A DNA stretch of 64,000 nt, taken from contig NZ_CAKKLP010000001.1 in the NCBI RefSeq assembly GCF_918698085.1, positions 744,001-808,000 of the forward strand. The letters are read 5' to 3'. Source of the DNA: Chryseobacterium sp. Bi04 (GTDB lineage: Bacteria; Bacteroidota; Bacteroidia; Flavobacteriales; Weeksellaceae). Made by a program: the position numbers and the translations under genes. Below the pieces are notes generated by a model, which saw nothing but the letters and a program-made list of their open reading frames with translations, made no database searches and had not been told where the DNA came from. Shown here one piece after another: positions 26,552-34,844 of the stretch. Positions within the stretch are counted from its first letter, which is position 1. Every line of letters starts with the position of its first letter.

Positions 26552-27115
26552 TTATTTTTTTATAGGTTTATAAGTATGTGGGAGGTGCTCACTTACATAA
26601 GCTTCAAGTTTAGGTCTGTCTGCTTCGAGCTCTCTTGGATACATGATATTGTTTTGTAATGCTTTATCTCCATATTCTTCAATAGTGCAAATAAATTTTG
26701 CAGGAATCCCTGCATAAACCGTTCCGTTCGGCATAGAGGAAGTTAAAATCGAACCTGCTCCCAATACACAGTTATCACCTATTTCTGAACCGAGCATGAT
26801 GATGGTGTCTGCACCAATAAAGCACTGTTTTCCAATTTTTATGCGCCCGAAAGCTCGTACATCCTTATATTTTTCGAAAAAATGTAAAGCATTATAACCG
26901 CCGTCATGATTAATGAATCTAACATTATTAGAAAGTGTTGTTTCGTCACCTATTTCAATTAAAAAAGGTTCTGTACCTAATTCGGGAACTTCTACAAAAC
27001 GAACATTTTTTCCTACCTTTAATCCCTTAGCAATACAAATTTTGAGATAGATTCTCTTGATAAGGTATTGGTAGGTAGTATGAATTTTTAATATGATACG
27101 ATAAATAAATATCAT
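26552..27115 (-). CDS. hexapeptide-repeat acyltransferase, sugar O-acetyltransferase type
   Basis: 187 residues from the ATG at 27115. A TTG nine codons upstream is in frame but overlaps the promoter of the divergent KAS gene. The C-terminal left-handed beta-helix carries IGKQCFIGADTIIMLGSEIGDNCVLGAGSILT and the usual GIPAKFICTIEEY end. It probably O- or N-acetylates a sugar of the nearby polysaccharide. An N-terminal hydrophobic helix (MIFIYRIILK) may place it at the membrane. It is first gene of a three-gene minus unit with the GT4 and the second acetyltransferase. Confidence 0.85.
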   Translation of the reverse strand: MIFIYRIILKIHTTYQYLIKRIYLKICIAKGLKVGKNVRFVEVPELGTEPFLIEIGDETTLSNNVRFINHDGGYNALHFFEKYKDVRAFGRIKIGKQCFIGADTIIMLGSEIGDNCVLGAGSILTSSMPNGTVYAGIPAKFICTIEEYGDKALQNNIMYPRELEADRPKLEAYVSEHLPHTYKPIKK

Positions 27116-27120
27116 TATTC

Positions 27121-27128
27121 TAAATTTG
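27121..27128 (+). promoter_or_regulatory. -7 promoter element of the KAS III gene
   Basis: TAAATTTG, 28 bp upstream of the ATG at 27157. No TTG at the -33 position was found. Confidence 0.5.
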
Positions 27129-27156
27129 TTTTTCTCATACAAAGAAAAGAATTTAT

Positions 27157-28131
27157 ATGATAAGAATTTCTAAAATAGAATATTATTTGCCTGAATTGGT
27201 CCTTACCAACATGGATTTGGAAAAGGAGTTCCCGGAATGGAGCTCTGAAAGAATCCGGGAAAAAGTAGGGATCGTACAGCGTCATATTTCTTCAGAAAAT
27301 GAAACCGTCCTGGATCTGGCTATACAATCATCAGAAAAAGTTTTTGAGAACTATGATAAAAGTAAAATAGACTTTATTCTTTTCTGTACCCAAAGTCCGG
27401 ATTATTTCCTTCCAACCACCGCCTGTATTTTGCAGGATAAGCTTGGACTGAGAAAAAATATAGGAGCCATGGATTTTAATTTGGGATGCTCAGGATTTGT
27501 CTATGGCCTGGCATTTGCCAAAGGTTTAATAGCCGCCGGAATTGCTAAAAGCGTATTGTTGGTCACTTCTGAAACATATACCAAGCATATCAATCCTAAA
27601 GATAAAGGAAACCGTTGTATATTCGGAGATGCCTCTGCTTCAGTAATTATTGAAAAAGATACCAATGTAGGCGATTATAAATTTTGTTTGGGAACTGATG
27701 GCAGTGGAGCTGAAAACCTAATCGTAAAAAAGGGAGGTTTCAAAACAGATTTTACACTAAACCCAAATCATGAATTTGATCCTGAAAATCTTTATATGAA
27801 CGGACCTGAGATTTTTAATTTTACCATAGAAAAAATCCCGGGATTGATTAAAGAGACCATGGATGAAAATGGGCTTACCATGGATGATATTGATTATTTT
27901 GTTTTTCATCAGGCTAATTCTTTTATGCTGAATTATTTGAGACGAAAAATGAAAATTCCAACCGAGAAATTCTATATTGATATGGAGACAACGGGGAATA
28001 CAGTCTCTGCAACCATTCCAATTGCACTGAAAAATATGCTGGATAAAGGCCTGTTGAAAAGAGGAAATAAGATCTTATTGGCTGGTTTTGGAGTGGGATA
28101 TTCCTGGGGAGCCACTATAATGGACTTTTAA
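27157..28131 (+). CDS. ketoacyl-ACP synthase III-like enzyme of the polysaccharide locus
   Basis: 324 residues, the FabH length and fold. The catalytic triad is intact: Cys111 (NLGCSGF), His251 (HQAN) and Asn281 (GNTVSATIP). FabH condenses an acyl-CoA with malonyl-ACP. This copy lies between sugar acyltransferases and glycosyltransferases and is followed 26 bp later by its own small carrier protein, not by fab genes. It more likely builds a short acyl group for a sugar than starts fatty acid synthesis. No ketoreductase or dehydratase is adjacent, so the product could be a 3-oxoacyl chain, or housekeeping Fab enzymes could finish it. The role is inferred; the family is certain. Confidence 0.88.
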   Translation: MIRISKIEYYLPELVLTNMDLEKEFPEWSSERIREKVGIVQRHISSENETVLDLAIQSSEKVFENYDKSKIDFILFCTQSPDYFLPTTACILQDKLGLRKNIGAMDFNLGCSGFVYGLAFAKGLIAAGIAKSVLLVTSETYTKHINPKDKGNRCIFGDASASVIIEKDTNVGDYKFCLGTDGSGAENLIVKKGGFKTDFTLNPNHEFDPENLYMNGPEIFNFTIEKIPGLIKETMDENGLTMDDIDYFVFHQANSFMLNYLRRKMKIPTEKFYIDMETTGNTVSATIPIALKNMLDKGLLKRGNKILLAGFGVGYSWGATIMDF

Positions 28132-28157
28132 TTTTCAAATCATAAAATTTAAAATAT

Positions 28158-28394
28158 ATGAAAACTTCCGTTTTTTTAGAAAAGTTACAAGAGGAACTAG
28201 AAGAAAAACAAATGCTGAACCGGGACACTAAGTTAAAGGATCTGGAAAACTATGATTCCATAAGTTTACTCTCTGTCATTGCTTTTGTAGATGAAAACTT
28301 TAATCAACAGCTTGATCCGGATCAGTTTAAAAATATGGAAACGGTATCTGATCTGATGAATATTATTGGGTTGGAAAACTTTGAAGATGAATGA
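28158..28394 (+). CDS. acyl carrier protein-like protein
   Basis: 78 residues, acidic. The phosphopantetheine site is visible as YDSISLLSV with Ser34 (the usual DSL motif here DSI), followed by the helix IAFVDENFNQQL. The size and helix order match ACP. It is co-directional with the KAS III-like gene and very likely its partner. It is clearly different in sequence from a housekeeping AcpP, which has a DSLD motif. Confidence 0.8.
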   Translation: MKTSVFLEKLQEELEEKQMLNRDTKLKDLENYDSISLLSVIAFVDENFNQQLDPDQFKNMETVSDLMNIIGLENFEDE

Positions 28395-28417
28395 TGATTA
28401 TTTAATTATCATCATTC
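28389..28417. repeat. inverted repeat at the convergent ends of the ACP and GT4 genes
   Basis: A 10-bp perfect stem GAATGATGAT/ATCATCATTC (28389-28398 and 28408-28417) that spans both stop codons. There is no T-run on either side, so it is not a standard intrinsic terminator, but it may stop both converging transcripts or protect the 3' ends. Confidence 0.45.
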
Positions 28418-29584
28418 ACTTTGTTTTTGTTGATAAAGATTCTCAAGGATCTGCTCAACGGCATTGAAGATTTTTTGATTATCAAACTGATCTTCGATGG
28501 TAAGAAGGTTCTTTCTGATGTTGGAGATCAATTCCGGATCAGAAAGGAACTTTTTCATAGCTTCATACATTTCGTTGGTTTCGTATTTGATTAGATATCC
28601 TGTTTCGCGGTCCTTAATCATGATTCCAACATCGCCGGTATCCGTTGCAATAATTGGTTTTTGAAGAATCAATGCTTCAGCAATTACAAGGGGCCATGCT
28701 TCAGATTCGGAAGGAAGAATAAAATAATCTGCCTTCTTAATGTAAGGATAGGGATTCATTTTATTGCCACATAAAATAAACGTATCCTGAACATTATTGG
28801 TGTTGATCCGTTCTTTCAGGTTTTCCATTTCTTCTCCATTTCCAAGAATTAAGATACTGTGTTGGAAACCTTCCTCTATCAATCTTTTATGAGCATCAAT
28901 AAGTTTGTGGTACCCTTTTCTGTGATGAAGTCTGCCTACGGAAACAAAAACAGGTCCCTGAGGGAAGTCTTCTAATTTCTCTTCTGCCTTTTTTTTAATT
29001 TCTTCGATAGGAATTGCATTAATGACAACACTTTCTGCAGGATATTTTAAATCCGGATAATACAGATGCATCATTTCTTTGATCCTTTGCGAGCAATAGA
29101 TCATATGGTCAAACTTTTGAAAGTTGTCTATGATCTCCGGAACTACTGGCTGTAGGGCAGGTAAATTGATCTCGGAGTGAAACCAGCCTATTTTTTTTGA
29201 ATGTTTATTGCTTGAATTGTTTACAGATGAGAATGTAGCATAAGAGGGAGAGATCTCTATATCAAACTTTTTATTTCCTAAGATACGGTCAGCAATTCTT
29301 GGATTTTTTAATATTCTTATCAGTTTTAGTCTTCTGCGGGCCAGCTGAAGTTTATTGATGAAAGGGTTTTTGGAAAAACTCTCTTTGCCTTCAGTAAGGT
29401 AAATCTTTTTTACATGACCCGGGATTTCATTTCGAAGTTCTCCCTGATTCATGTTTAGGCATATAGTTAATTCAAATTTATCAGGATTCAGATTGTTGAG
29501 CATGCTCAGTACCACTTTTTCTACCCCTCCCATTTCCATAGAGCGGTGTCTGAAAAGAACCTGTATTTTCTTGTTTTCTGACAT
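28412..29584 (-). CDS. glycosyltransferase family 4
   Basis: 390 residues, GT-B fold. MEMGGVEKVVLSMLNNL at about 15-31; VSVGRLHHRKGYHKLIDAH in the sugar-nucleotide half; the E-x7-E motif appears as PSESEAWPLVIAEALI. It is paralogous to the GT4 at 25400 (both GGAEKV/GGVEKV and KKSDFYVMSSRHE / KKADYFILPSESE). It presumably adds another sugar of the same polysaccharide. It is transcribed alone: 172 bp upstream lies the next minus-strand gene. Confidence 0.9.
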   Translation of the reverse strand: MSENKKIQVLFRHRSMEMGGVEKVVLSMLNNLNPDKFELTICLNMNQGELRNEIPGHVKKIYLTEGKESFSKNPFINKLQLARRRLKLIRILKNPRIADRILGNKKFDIEISPSYATFSSVNNSSNKHSKKIGWFHSEINLPALQPVVPEIIDNFQKFDHMIYCSQRIKEMMHLYYPDLKYPAESVVINAIPIEEIKKKAEEKLEDFPQGPVFVSVGRLHHRKGYHKLIDAHKRLIEEGFQHSILILGNGEEMENLKERINTNNVQDTFILCGNKMNPYPYIKKADYFILPSESEAWPLVIAEALILQKPIIATDTGDVGIMIKDRETGYLIKYETNEMYEAMKKFLSDPELISNIRKNLLTIEDQFDNQKIFNAVEQILENLYQQKQSE

Positions 29585-29756
29585 TATCTTAAAAATTTAT
29601 GTAAAGTAATGGAGTTTTTTCTTTCCTATATATCCATATTGGTATTTGCAAAAGTGCGAAGATCTCATGATTGGAAGTATTCCGGAATTTTTTACCATTG
29701 ATAGCTTTGTGGTTTCTCCGCTTCATGTTATCCTATCAGGAAAAAAGCTTCAACTA

Positions 29757-30299
29757 TTAAAGTGAATCGAAAATTAACTCCTGCTTATTGATAACCCTTG
29801 TATTCGGAGGGATATCCTGATAAATAGTACATCCGGCGCCTATAATACAATTATCACCTATGGTTACTCCTTTAAGAACTGTTACGTTACTTCCAAGCCA
29901 GCAATTACTGCCTATTTTTATGGGAGCTTTATTAAACTTTGATGAATATACTTTAAATTCAGGCGAGGTTTCATAACAATGGTTATGATCATAAAGCTTT
30001 ACATTCTCTCCAAATAACGTATGGCTACCAATAGAGATGTGTTCCATACAATTAATTGAACAGAAGTTATTCATAAAAAAATCAGTTCCTATCTCTAAAG
30101 AGGCGTTTTCTAAAACAAGAATAGAAATGTAGTTCCTGAAATCTGCTGAATGGCCAATATTTACTTTTCTCAGGTTTCTATCCAGGACAAAATGATTGCC
30201 TACACCAATTCTTATATTCTGAGAAAATACATTAGGGTGCTTTTTTAAAGAAGACAGTTGTTTTTTTCTTTGAATTTTTTCAAAAAAATTGTAAAGCAT
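29757..30299 (-). CDS. hexapeptide-repeat acetyltransferase
   Basis: 180 residues. The left-handed beta-helix is clear in the C-terminal half (ISIGSHTLFGENVKLYDHNH, IKIGSNCWLGSNVTVLKGVTIGDNCIIGAGCTI), of the maltose/galactoside acetyltransferase type. The DHNH motif probably holds the catalytic His. It is likely a sugar O-acetyltransferase of the locus. Divergent from the methyltransferase gene; its own promoter element TATATTTG is at 30330-30337 on the minus strand. Confidence 0.85.
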   Translation of the reverse strand: MLYNFFEKIQRKKQLSSLKKHPNVFSQNIRIGVGNHFVLDRNLRKVNIGHSADFRNYISILVLENASLEIGTDFFMNNFCSINCMEHISIGSHTLFGENVKLYDHNHCYETSPEFKVYSSKFNKAPIKIGSNCWLGSNVTVLKGVTIGDNCIIGAGCTIYQDIPPNTRVINKQELIFDSL

Positions 30300-30329
30300 A
30301 TTGTAATTTTTTTTTCACTTTGAGTTACA

Positions 30330-30337
30330 CAAATATA
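30330..30337 (-). promoter_or_regulatory. -7 promoter element of acetyltransferase gene 29757
   Basis: TATATTTG on the minus strand, 30 bp upstream of the ATG at 30299. Confidence 0.5.
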
Positions 30338-30368
30338 GCCTGTTTTTAGATAAATGAAAAAAAATCTT

Positions 30369-30376
30369 TATTTTTG
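30369..30376 (+). promoter_or_regulatory. -7 promoter element of the methyltransferase gene
   Basis: TATTTTTG, 20 bp upstream of the GTG start at 30397. It supports that start, since there is little room for one further upstream. Confidence 0.5.
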
Positions 30377-30396
30377 CTTCAATTAAAGGCAACACA

Positions 30397-31167
30397 GTGA
30401 GTGAAGTAACTAGAGTTCTCAAAACATTTATCGGGTATTTAAAAAGACCTGATCTTTATCCGGAGTTAGGCCGGAAGATTATTAAAAATACTGTCAACAG
30501 GGGCAATGCCTTTAAAGGAAAAGATAAAACCAATTCCTGGGCCGCTGGAAGAGCAGTATCACAGAAAGAAGCCGTTTCTAAGCTTTTTGGGCTTGAAATA
30601 GATGCTTTCCGTAACAATTATCAGGAAGTTTTAGCTACAGCAGCAGAAAAAGAAAGGGGATGTCCTGTAAAAATGGGAGGCCCCGGAGCGTTAGAGCTTA
30701 TCTACTATGCCTGTGAGTTTACCAAAGCTCAGCATGTAGTGGAAACTGGAGTTGCCTATGGATGGTCTTCATTAGCAACGCTTTTATCATTGGTAAAAAG
30801 AAACGGAACACTCTACAGTTCGGATATGCCTTACCTGGCACAGGATGGTGATCAATATGTGGGATATATAGTTCCGGAAAACCTTAAAGGAGGTTGGAAA
30901 TTATTCCGTTTTGCAGACAAGGAATCCTTACCCAGGATTTTCTCGGAAAATAAAGTTTTTGATGTTCTCCATTATGATTCTGATAAAAGTTATAATGGCA
31001 GGATGTGGGCTTACGATGAGCTTTATAAGCATTTGAGAGAAGGAGGAGTCTTCATCAGCGATGATATTGGTGATAACTCTGCGTATCAGGATTTTTGTGA
31101 AAAAAATAATATTGAAACTACAGTAGTAGAATACGAAGGAAAATATATTGGCGTTTTTATTAAATAA
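30397..31167 (+). CDS. class I SAM-dependent methyltransferase
   Basis: 256 residues. The start is GTG at 30397; the next in-frame ATG lies well inside the protein. The SAM-binding motif I is HVVETGVAYGWSSLATL (about 112-128), followed by a DMPYL acidic loop, FDVLHYDSDKSY (motif with the conserved Asp pair) and GGVFISDDIGDNSAY. This is the Methyltransf_24 pattern often seen in polysaccharide loci. It may methylate a sugar hydroxyl or an uronic acid; the target is unknown. It is the first plus-strand gene of the O-acylation module. Confidence 0.88.
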   Translation: MSEVTRVLKTFIGYLKRPDLYPELGRKIIKNTVNRGNAFKGKDKTNSWAAGRAVSQKEAVSKLFGLEIDAFRNNYQEVLATAAEKERGCPVKMGGPGALELIYYACEFTKAQHVVETGVAYGWSSLATLLSLVKRNGTLYSSDMPYLAQDGDQYVGYIVPENLKGGWKLFRFADKESLPRIFSENKVFDVLHYDSDKSYNGRMWAYDELYKHLREGGVFISDDIGDNSAYQDFCEKNNIETTVVEYEGKYIGVFIK

Positions 31168-31332
31168 GCTTTATAATAAAACAGTTTGTTCCTTTTTTTA
31201 TAAGATGGTGAGCGGATTGTAATAAGGTTATTCAACGAAAATAATTCATGACTATACTTTACAGTAATAAAATAAAGGTTTCTGGATAAAGACATTAAAT
31301 ACAATGTATAATATGACTGTTTGGCCGTTTTT

Positions 31333-32355
31333 ATGAAGATAACCCAGATTACTTTTACCCGGTTTCTTGCGGCTATGGCTATTGTCATTTCCCACTTTAA
31401 TAAAGATATGTTTCTATACAAAATAGATTACATTTCTAATATTTTTCTGAAAGCGAATGTAGGAGTAAGCTATTTTTTTATTCTTTCCGGCTTTATCATG
31501 ATCATAGCCTATCATAAGAAAGACAGGATCAACTATTTTGATTATTATAAAAATCGGTTTGCCAGGATCTATCCATTGTATGTATTGGGGCTTTTGCTAT
31601 ATCTGGTCACCCGGTATTCAGGGTTTAGTTTTTATAAAGCTTTTTTATACTTGTTGGGCCTTCAGAGCTGGATTCCAGGAGAGGCTATGATCCTTAATTT
31701 CCCGGGCTGGTCTATCTCTGTTGAATTTTTGTTTTATCTGCTTTTCCCATTACTCTATAACCATTTTTATTCTAAAGGAAATAAAAGCATCTGGGTGATT
31801 ACCATTATTATCTGGATTGTAACGCAGGTAATTTGTAGTCTTTATGCTGGGTCCCAATATTATGAAGGACCTCATACAGAGAGTCACGAACTGCTGTATT
31901 ATTTCCCACTGATGCATATTAATGAATTTCTTGTAGGAAACCTGGCAGGGCTGTTTTTTGTGAAAAATCATAAGCAGAAAAATTACGATGTTCCTGTCAT
32001 TGTAATTTTCCTATTAATACTATTGGCGTTGATCTTTGTACCTCTTTTCTATCATAACGGCCTGATGGCGCTGCTGTTTATTCCGCTTATTGTTTTGATA
32101 TCGAAGAATAACGGAACACTGACCAGAATATTTTCATTAAAACCGTTAGAATATTTAGGAGAAGCAAGCTATGCTGTTTATATAACACATATCCCTGTTT
32201 TATATATTTTAAGGGAGATTCTGGAACCATATAATCTTGGAATTGACAATATATTCTGGATTTATATGGGTACTCTTATTATTACTTCTGCTTTATTTTA
32301 TCAGTTTATTGAAAAGCCGCTCAGGAATTATCTTAAAAAAATAAAATTGAGCTGA
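31333..32355 (+). CDS. acyltransferase family 3 (OafA-like) membrane O-acyltransferase
   Basis: 340 residues from the ATG at 31333; a TTG four codons upstream is less likely. About ten membrane segments. The N-terminal helix carries the catalytic His of the family (IVISHF, His21), and WSISVEFLFYLLFPLL (about 125-140) is the typical second signature. It transfers acetyl or other short acyl groups onto a polysaccharide at the inner membrane. The next plus-strand genes (AlgI-like, SGNH-like) form a second O-acylation system, so two acyl additions are likely. Confidence 0.88.
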   Translation: MKITQITFTRFLAAMAIVISHFNKDMFLYKIDYISNIFLKANVGVSYFFILSGFIMIIAYHKKDRINYFDYYKNRFARIYPLYVLGLLLYLVTRYSGFSFYKAFLYLLGLQSWIPGEAMILNFPGWSISVEFLFYLLFPLLYNHFYSKGNKSIWVITIIIWIVTQVICSLYAGSQYYEGPHTESHELLYYFPLMHINEFLVGNLAGLFFVKNHKQKNYDVPVIVIFLLILLALIFVPLFYHNGLMALLFIPLIVLISKNNGTLTRIFSLKPLEYLGEASYAVYITHIPVLYILREILEPYNLGIDNIFWIYMGTLIITSALFYQFIEKPLRNYLKKIKLS

Positions 32356-32390
32356 GGATATGTATTTTTATCTAACTTAAAACGCTCATA

Positions 32391-32483
32391 ATGATCAAAA
32401 TAAAAAATGTTCCCCCAAAAAACAATATCGAAATAGATGGTTTATTGCTTTATGGGAGGTATTTAAATATCAATAACTTCTAA
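32391..32483 (+). CDS. possible 30-codon frame upstream of the AlgI-like gene
   Basis: ATG at 32391 to TAA at 32481, in the same frame as the AlgI-like gene, giving MIKIKNVPPKNNIEIDGLLL and ten more residues. The stop is only 9 bp before the ATA codon where the AlgI family normally starts. It may be a short leader peptide whose translation ends next to the unusual start, or a chance frame. No homology is known to me. Confidence 0.25.
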   Translation: MIKIKNVPPKNNIEIDGLLLYGRYLNINNF

Positions 32484-32492
32484 AAAGGCAAT

Positions 32493-33818
32493 ATATTATT
32501 TAATTCAATAGGGTTTCTTATCTTTTTACCAATCGTATTCTGTCTTTATTGGTTTGTTTTCAATAAAAAATTTCAGCATCAAAACAGGCTGTTGCTGTTG
32601 GCCAGTTTTTATTTTTATGCATGCTGGGACTGGAGATTTCTCTTTTTGCTACTGTTTTCTATTGGTTTGGATTATCTTTCAGGTATTAAGATTGAGAACA
32701 GTAAAAATAAGCGGGAAGTCACATTTTGGCTTACATTAAGTATTGCCATCAATCTCGGCTTTCTGGGCTTTTTTAAATACTATAACTTTTTTGTTGGAAG
32801 CTTTGCCGAACTTCTTGGTGGATTTGGGTTCAAAGCGAATATCTGGCTTCTTACAATTATCCTGCCGGTAGGTATTTCATTCTATACATTCCATGGTCTT
32901 TCTTATGTCATAGATGTGTATAAAAAAAGGATTAAAGCTGAACGTAACTTTACAGATTATGCCGTATTTGTAAGCTACTTTCCTCTTCTTGTAGCAGGCC
33001 CAATAGAAAGGGCTACCCATCTATTACCTCAGATACAGAAAAAAAGAACATTCAATTATGAGCAGGCTGTAGATGGCATGCGTCAGATACTTTGGGGGTT
33101 CTTCAAAAAAATGGTCATTGCAGATAACTGTGCTCCCTTAGTGAATGAGATCTTTACGAACTATCAGACGGAAAGCCCTGGAAATTTAGTAATAGGAGCT
33201 GTATTATTTGCCTTCCAGATCTATGGTGATTTTTCCGGATATTCGGATATCGCATTAGGGGTTTCCAGACTGTTTGGAATAGAGCTCCTGAAAAACTTTG
33301 CATTTCCCTATTTCTCAAGAGATATTGCTGAATTTTGGAGGAGATGGCATATTTCGCTTTCTTCATGGTTCAGGGATTATCTTTATATTCCTTTAGGAGG
33401 CAGTAAAGGAGGGCTTTCTATGAAGATCAGAAATACATTTATTATTTTCCTTGTTTCCGGGTTCTGGCATGGTGCCAACTGGACGTTTATTATTTGGGGA
33501 GGACTTAATGCGCTGTATTTTATGCCTCTTCTGATAATGAATAAAAATCGTCAGAATATTGAAGTGGCAGCACAGGGGAAGGTATTACCCTCCTTTAAGG
33601 AGTGTTTTCAGATCTTTATTACTTTTTTAGCGGCTTGCTTTGCGTGGATTTTTTTCAGAGCAGAATCTGTAGCCCAGGCTTTAGATTATATAAAGAGAAT
33701 CTGCAGTACCGGAATTTTTACTTTACCACATCCATTACCTGTAAAAATACTGGCACTGATTGGGTTTATGCTTTTGGTAGAGTGGATCAATAGAGAAAGT
33801 TTCATGGTTTGGAAATAA
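32493..33818 (+). CDS. AlgI-like MBOAT O-acyltransferase, unusual start, frameshifted end
   Basis: Membrane-bound O-acyltransferase that moves acyl groups across the inner membrane for polysaccharide O-acetylation. The core is intact: about ten membrane segments, LVAGPIERATHLLPQ, EFWRRWHISLSSWFRDYLYIPLGG, and the catalytic His in VSGFWHGANWTF. The family normally begins MLFNSxxFLxFLP. Here the same sequence, LFNSIGFLIFLP, is preceded by ATA at 32493 and no ATG, GTG or TTG lies between it and the stop at 32481. The first usual start would be a TTG near 32589, which would remove the first membrane segment. The frame stops at 33816-33818, while the normal C-terminus continues in another frame to 33925. 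Activity is therefore uncertain. Confidence 0.8.
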   Translation: MLFNSIGFLIFLPIVFCLYWFVFNKKFQHQNRLLLLASFYFYACWDWRFLFLLLFSIGLDYLSGIKIENSKNKREVTFWLTLSIAINLGFLGFFKYYNFFVGSFAELLGGFGFKANIWLLTIILPVGISFYTFHGLSYVIDVYKKRIKAERNFTDYAVFVSYFPLLVAGPIERATHLLPQIQKKRTFNYEQAVDGMRQILWGFFKKMVIADNCAPLVNEIFTNYQTESPGNLVIGAVLFAFQIYGDFSGYSDIALGVSRLFGIELLKNFAFPYFSRDIAEFWRRWHISLSSWFRDYLYIPLGGSKGGLSMKIRNTFIIFLVSGFWHGANWTFIIWGGLNALYFMPLLIMNKNRQNIEVAAQGKVLPSFKECFQIFITFLAACFAWIFFRAESVAQALDYIKRICSTGIFTLPHPLPVKILALIGFMLLVEWINRESFMVWK

Positions 33819-33925
33819 GAAGATTCAATCCATGGATGAGACGTCTTTTTTATATGGTTATTATTTATATCATTCTCCGTTATGCCAATTTCGGGAATAA
33901 TGAATTTATTTATTTTCAGTTTTAG
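33797..33925 (+). pseudogene. frameshifted C-terminus of the AlgI-like gene
   Basis: One frame away from the AlgI-like gene the sequence reads HGLEIRRFNPWMRRLFYMV and ends GNNEFIYFQF at the TAG 33923-33925. FIYFQF is the usual end of these MBOAT proteins, and the stop falls 1 bp before the next ATG, as expected for a coupled operon. Loss of one A in the A-run near 33795-33799 would explain the shift. It may be a true mutation, a phase-variable tract or a sequencing error. Confidence 0.7.
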
Positions 33926-33926
33926 C

Positions 33927-34844
33927 ATGAAGAAGTTTTTAATAAAAATAGGACCTTATTTTCTGGCAGTAGCAGCGGTATTTGCTGTACTTGGAAGTTA
34001 TGCTGACGGAAATACAGATGATAACTATATGCATTTTGCGGTTAAAAAGCCACAGAATATCATTTTGGGGGATTCCCGGGGATCACAGGCAGTTGTACCC
34101 AGTGTTTTAAAAAAGAAACTTTCAAGGGAATTTGATAATTTTTCGCTCAATGTTGTTGAGTCACCTTATGGACAGATCTATTTTAAAGCATTAAAAAGGA
34201 AATTAGATCCTGAAACAAAAAATGGAATTTTCATTCTGACAGTAAGTCCATGGACTTTATCCTTGGATAAAAACACTAAAAATGCCAAAGATTTTCCGGA
34301 AGAACACTCACCACTGAATGATGTGTACACTTATGACAGATCGCCAAATTATGAATACCTGCTAAAACACTATACAAGAAGCTGGTTCAAAATATATACG
34401 GAAAGAGCAGATGCAGTCGGGAAATCCAGTTCATTTCTTCATGAAGACGGATGGATGGAAATTAATGTGAATATGCATAAAGATTCTGTGGCTGCCAGAA
34501 CTACCAAAAAAGAAGTGTTCTATCAGGTTTTAGCCCAACAGGCCGAGTTGTCGCAGGAACGGCTCAAAGCTTTTGATGAGATCATTAACTATTTAAGAAC
34601 TAAAGGAACAGTGTATCTGGTTCGGATCCCTGCTTCTAAAGACATTATGGCCATTGAAAATAAAAAGTTCCCCCATTTCAGCAAGCTATTACAGGATGTT
34701 TCGCGAAAACAGAATGTGAAATTTTTTGATTTTTCAGAGGAGATCGAAACGTATATGTATACTGACGGAAACCATATGTACCGGAATTCAAGTCAGGTTT
34801 TTACTTCCAGAATGGCAGACTCTATCAAAGTAGGGAAACGCTAA
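33927..34844 (+). CDS. SGNH-like partner of the AlgI-like acyltransferase
   Basis: 305 residues from the ATG at 33927. An N-terminal membrane anchor (MKKFLIKIGPYFLAVAAVFAVLG) is followed by a periplasmic domain. The block I motif is ILGDSRGSQAV (about 53-63) with the Ser nucleophile in GDS, and block V is DGNHMYRNSS (Asp/His near the C-terminus). This is the pattern of SGNH proteins that take the acyl group from an MBOAT protein and place it on the polysaccharide (AlgJ/AlgX, DltD-like). It lies right behind the AlgI-like gene. The stop overlaps by 4 bp with the convergent GT2. Confidence 0.75.
   Translation: MKKFLIKIGPYFLAVAAVFAVLGSYADGNTDDNYMHFAVKKPQNIILGDSRGSQAVVPSVLKKKLSREFDNFSLNVVESPYGQIYFKALKRKLDPETKNGIFILTVSPWTLSLDKNTKNAKDFPEEHSPLNDVYTYDRSPNYEYLLKHYTRSWFKIYTERADAVGKSSSFLHEDGWMEINVNMHKDSVAARTTKKEVFYQVLAQQAELSQERLKAFDEIINYLRTKGTVYLVRIPASKDIMAIENKKFPHFSKLLQDVSRKQNVKFFDFSEEIETYMYTDGNHMYRNSSQVFTSRMADSIKVGKR

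Noticed and set aside
27116..27142. Longer N-terminus of the acyltransferase at 26552 from a TTG
   Set aside because: It would overlap the promoter of the divergent KAS gene; the ATG at 27115 fits better.
33790..33818. Programmed -1 frameshifting in the AlgI-like gene
   Set aside because: No standard slippery heptamer is in the right frame and no clear downstream structure was seen; a base loss is simpler.
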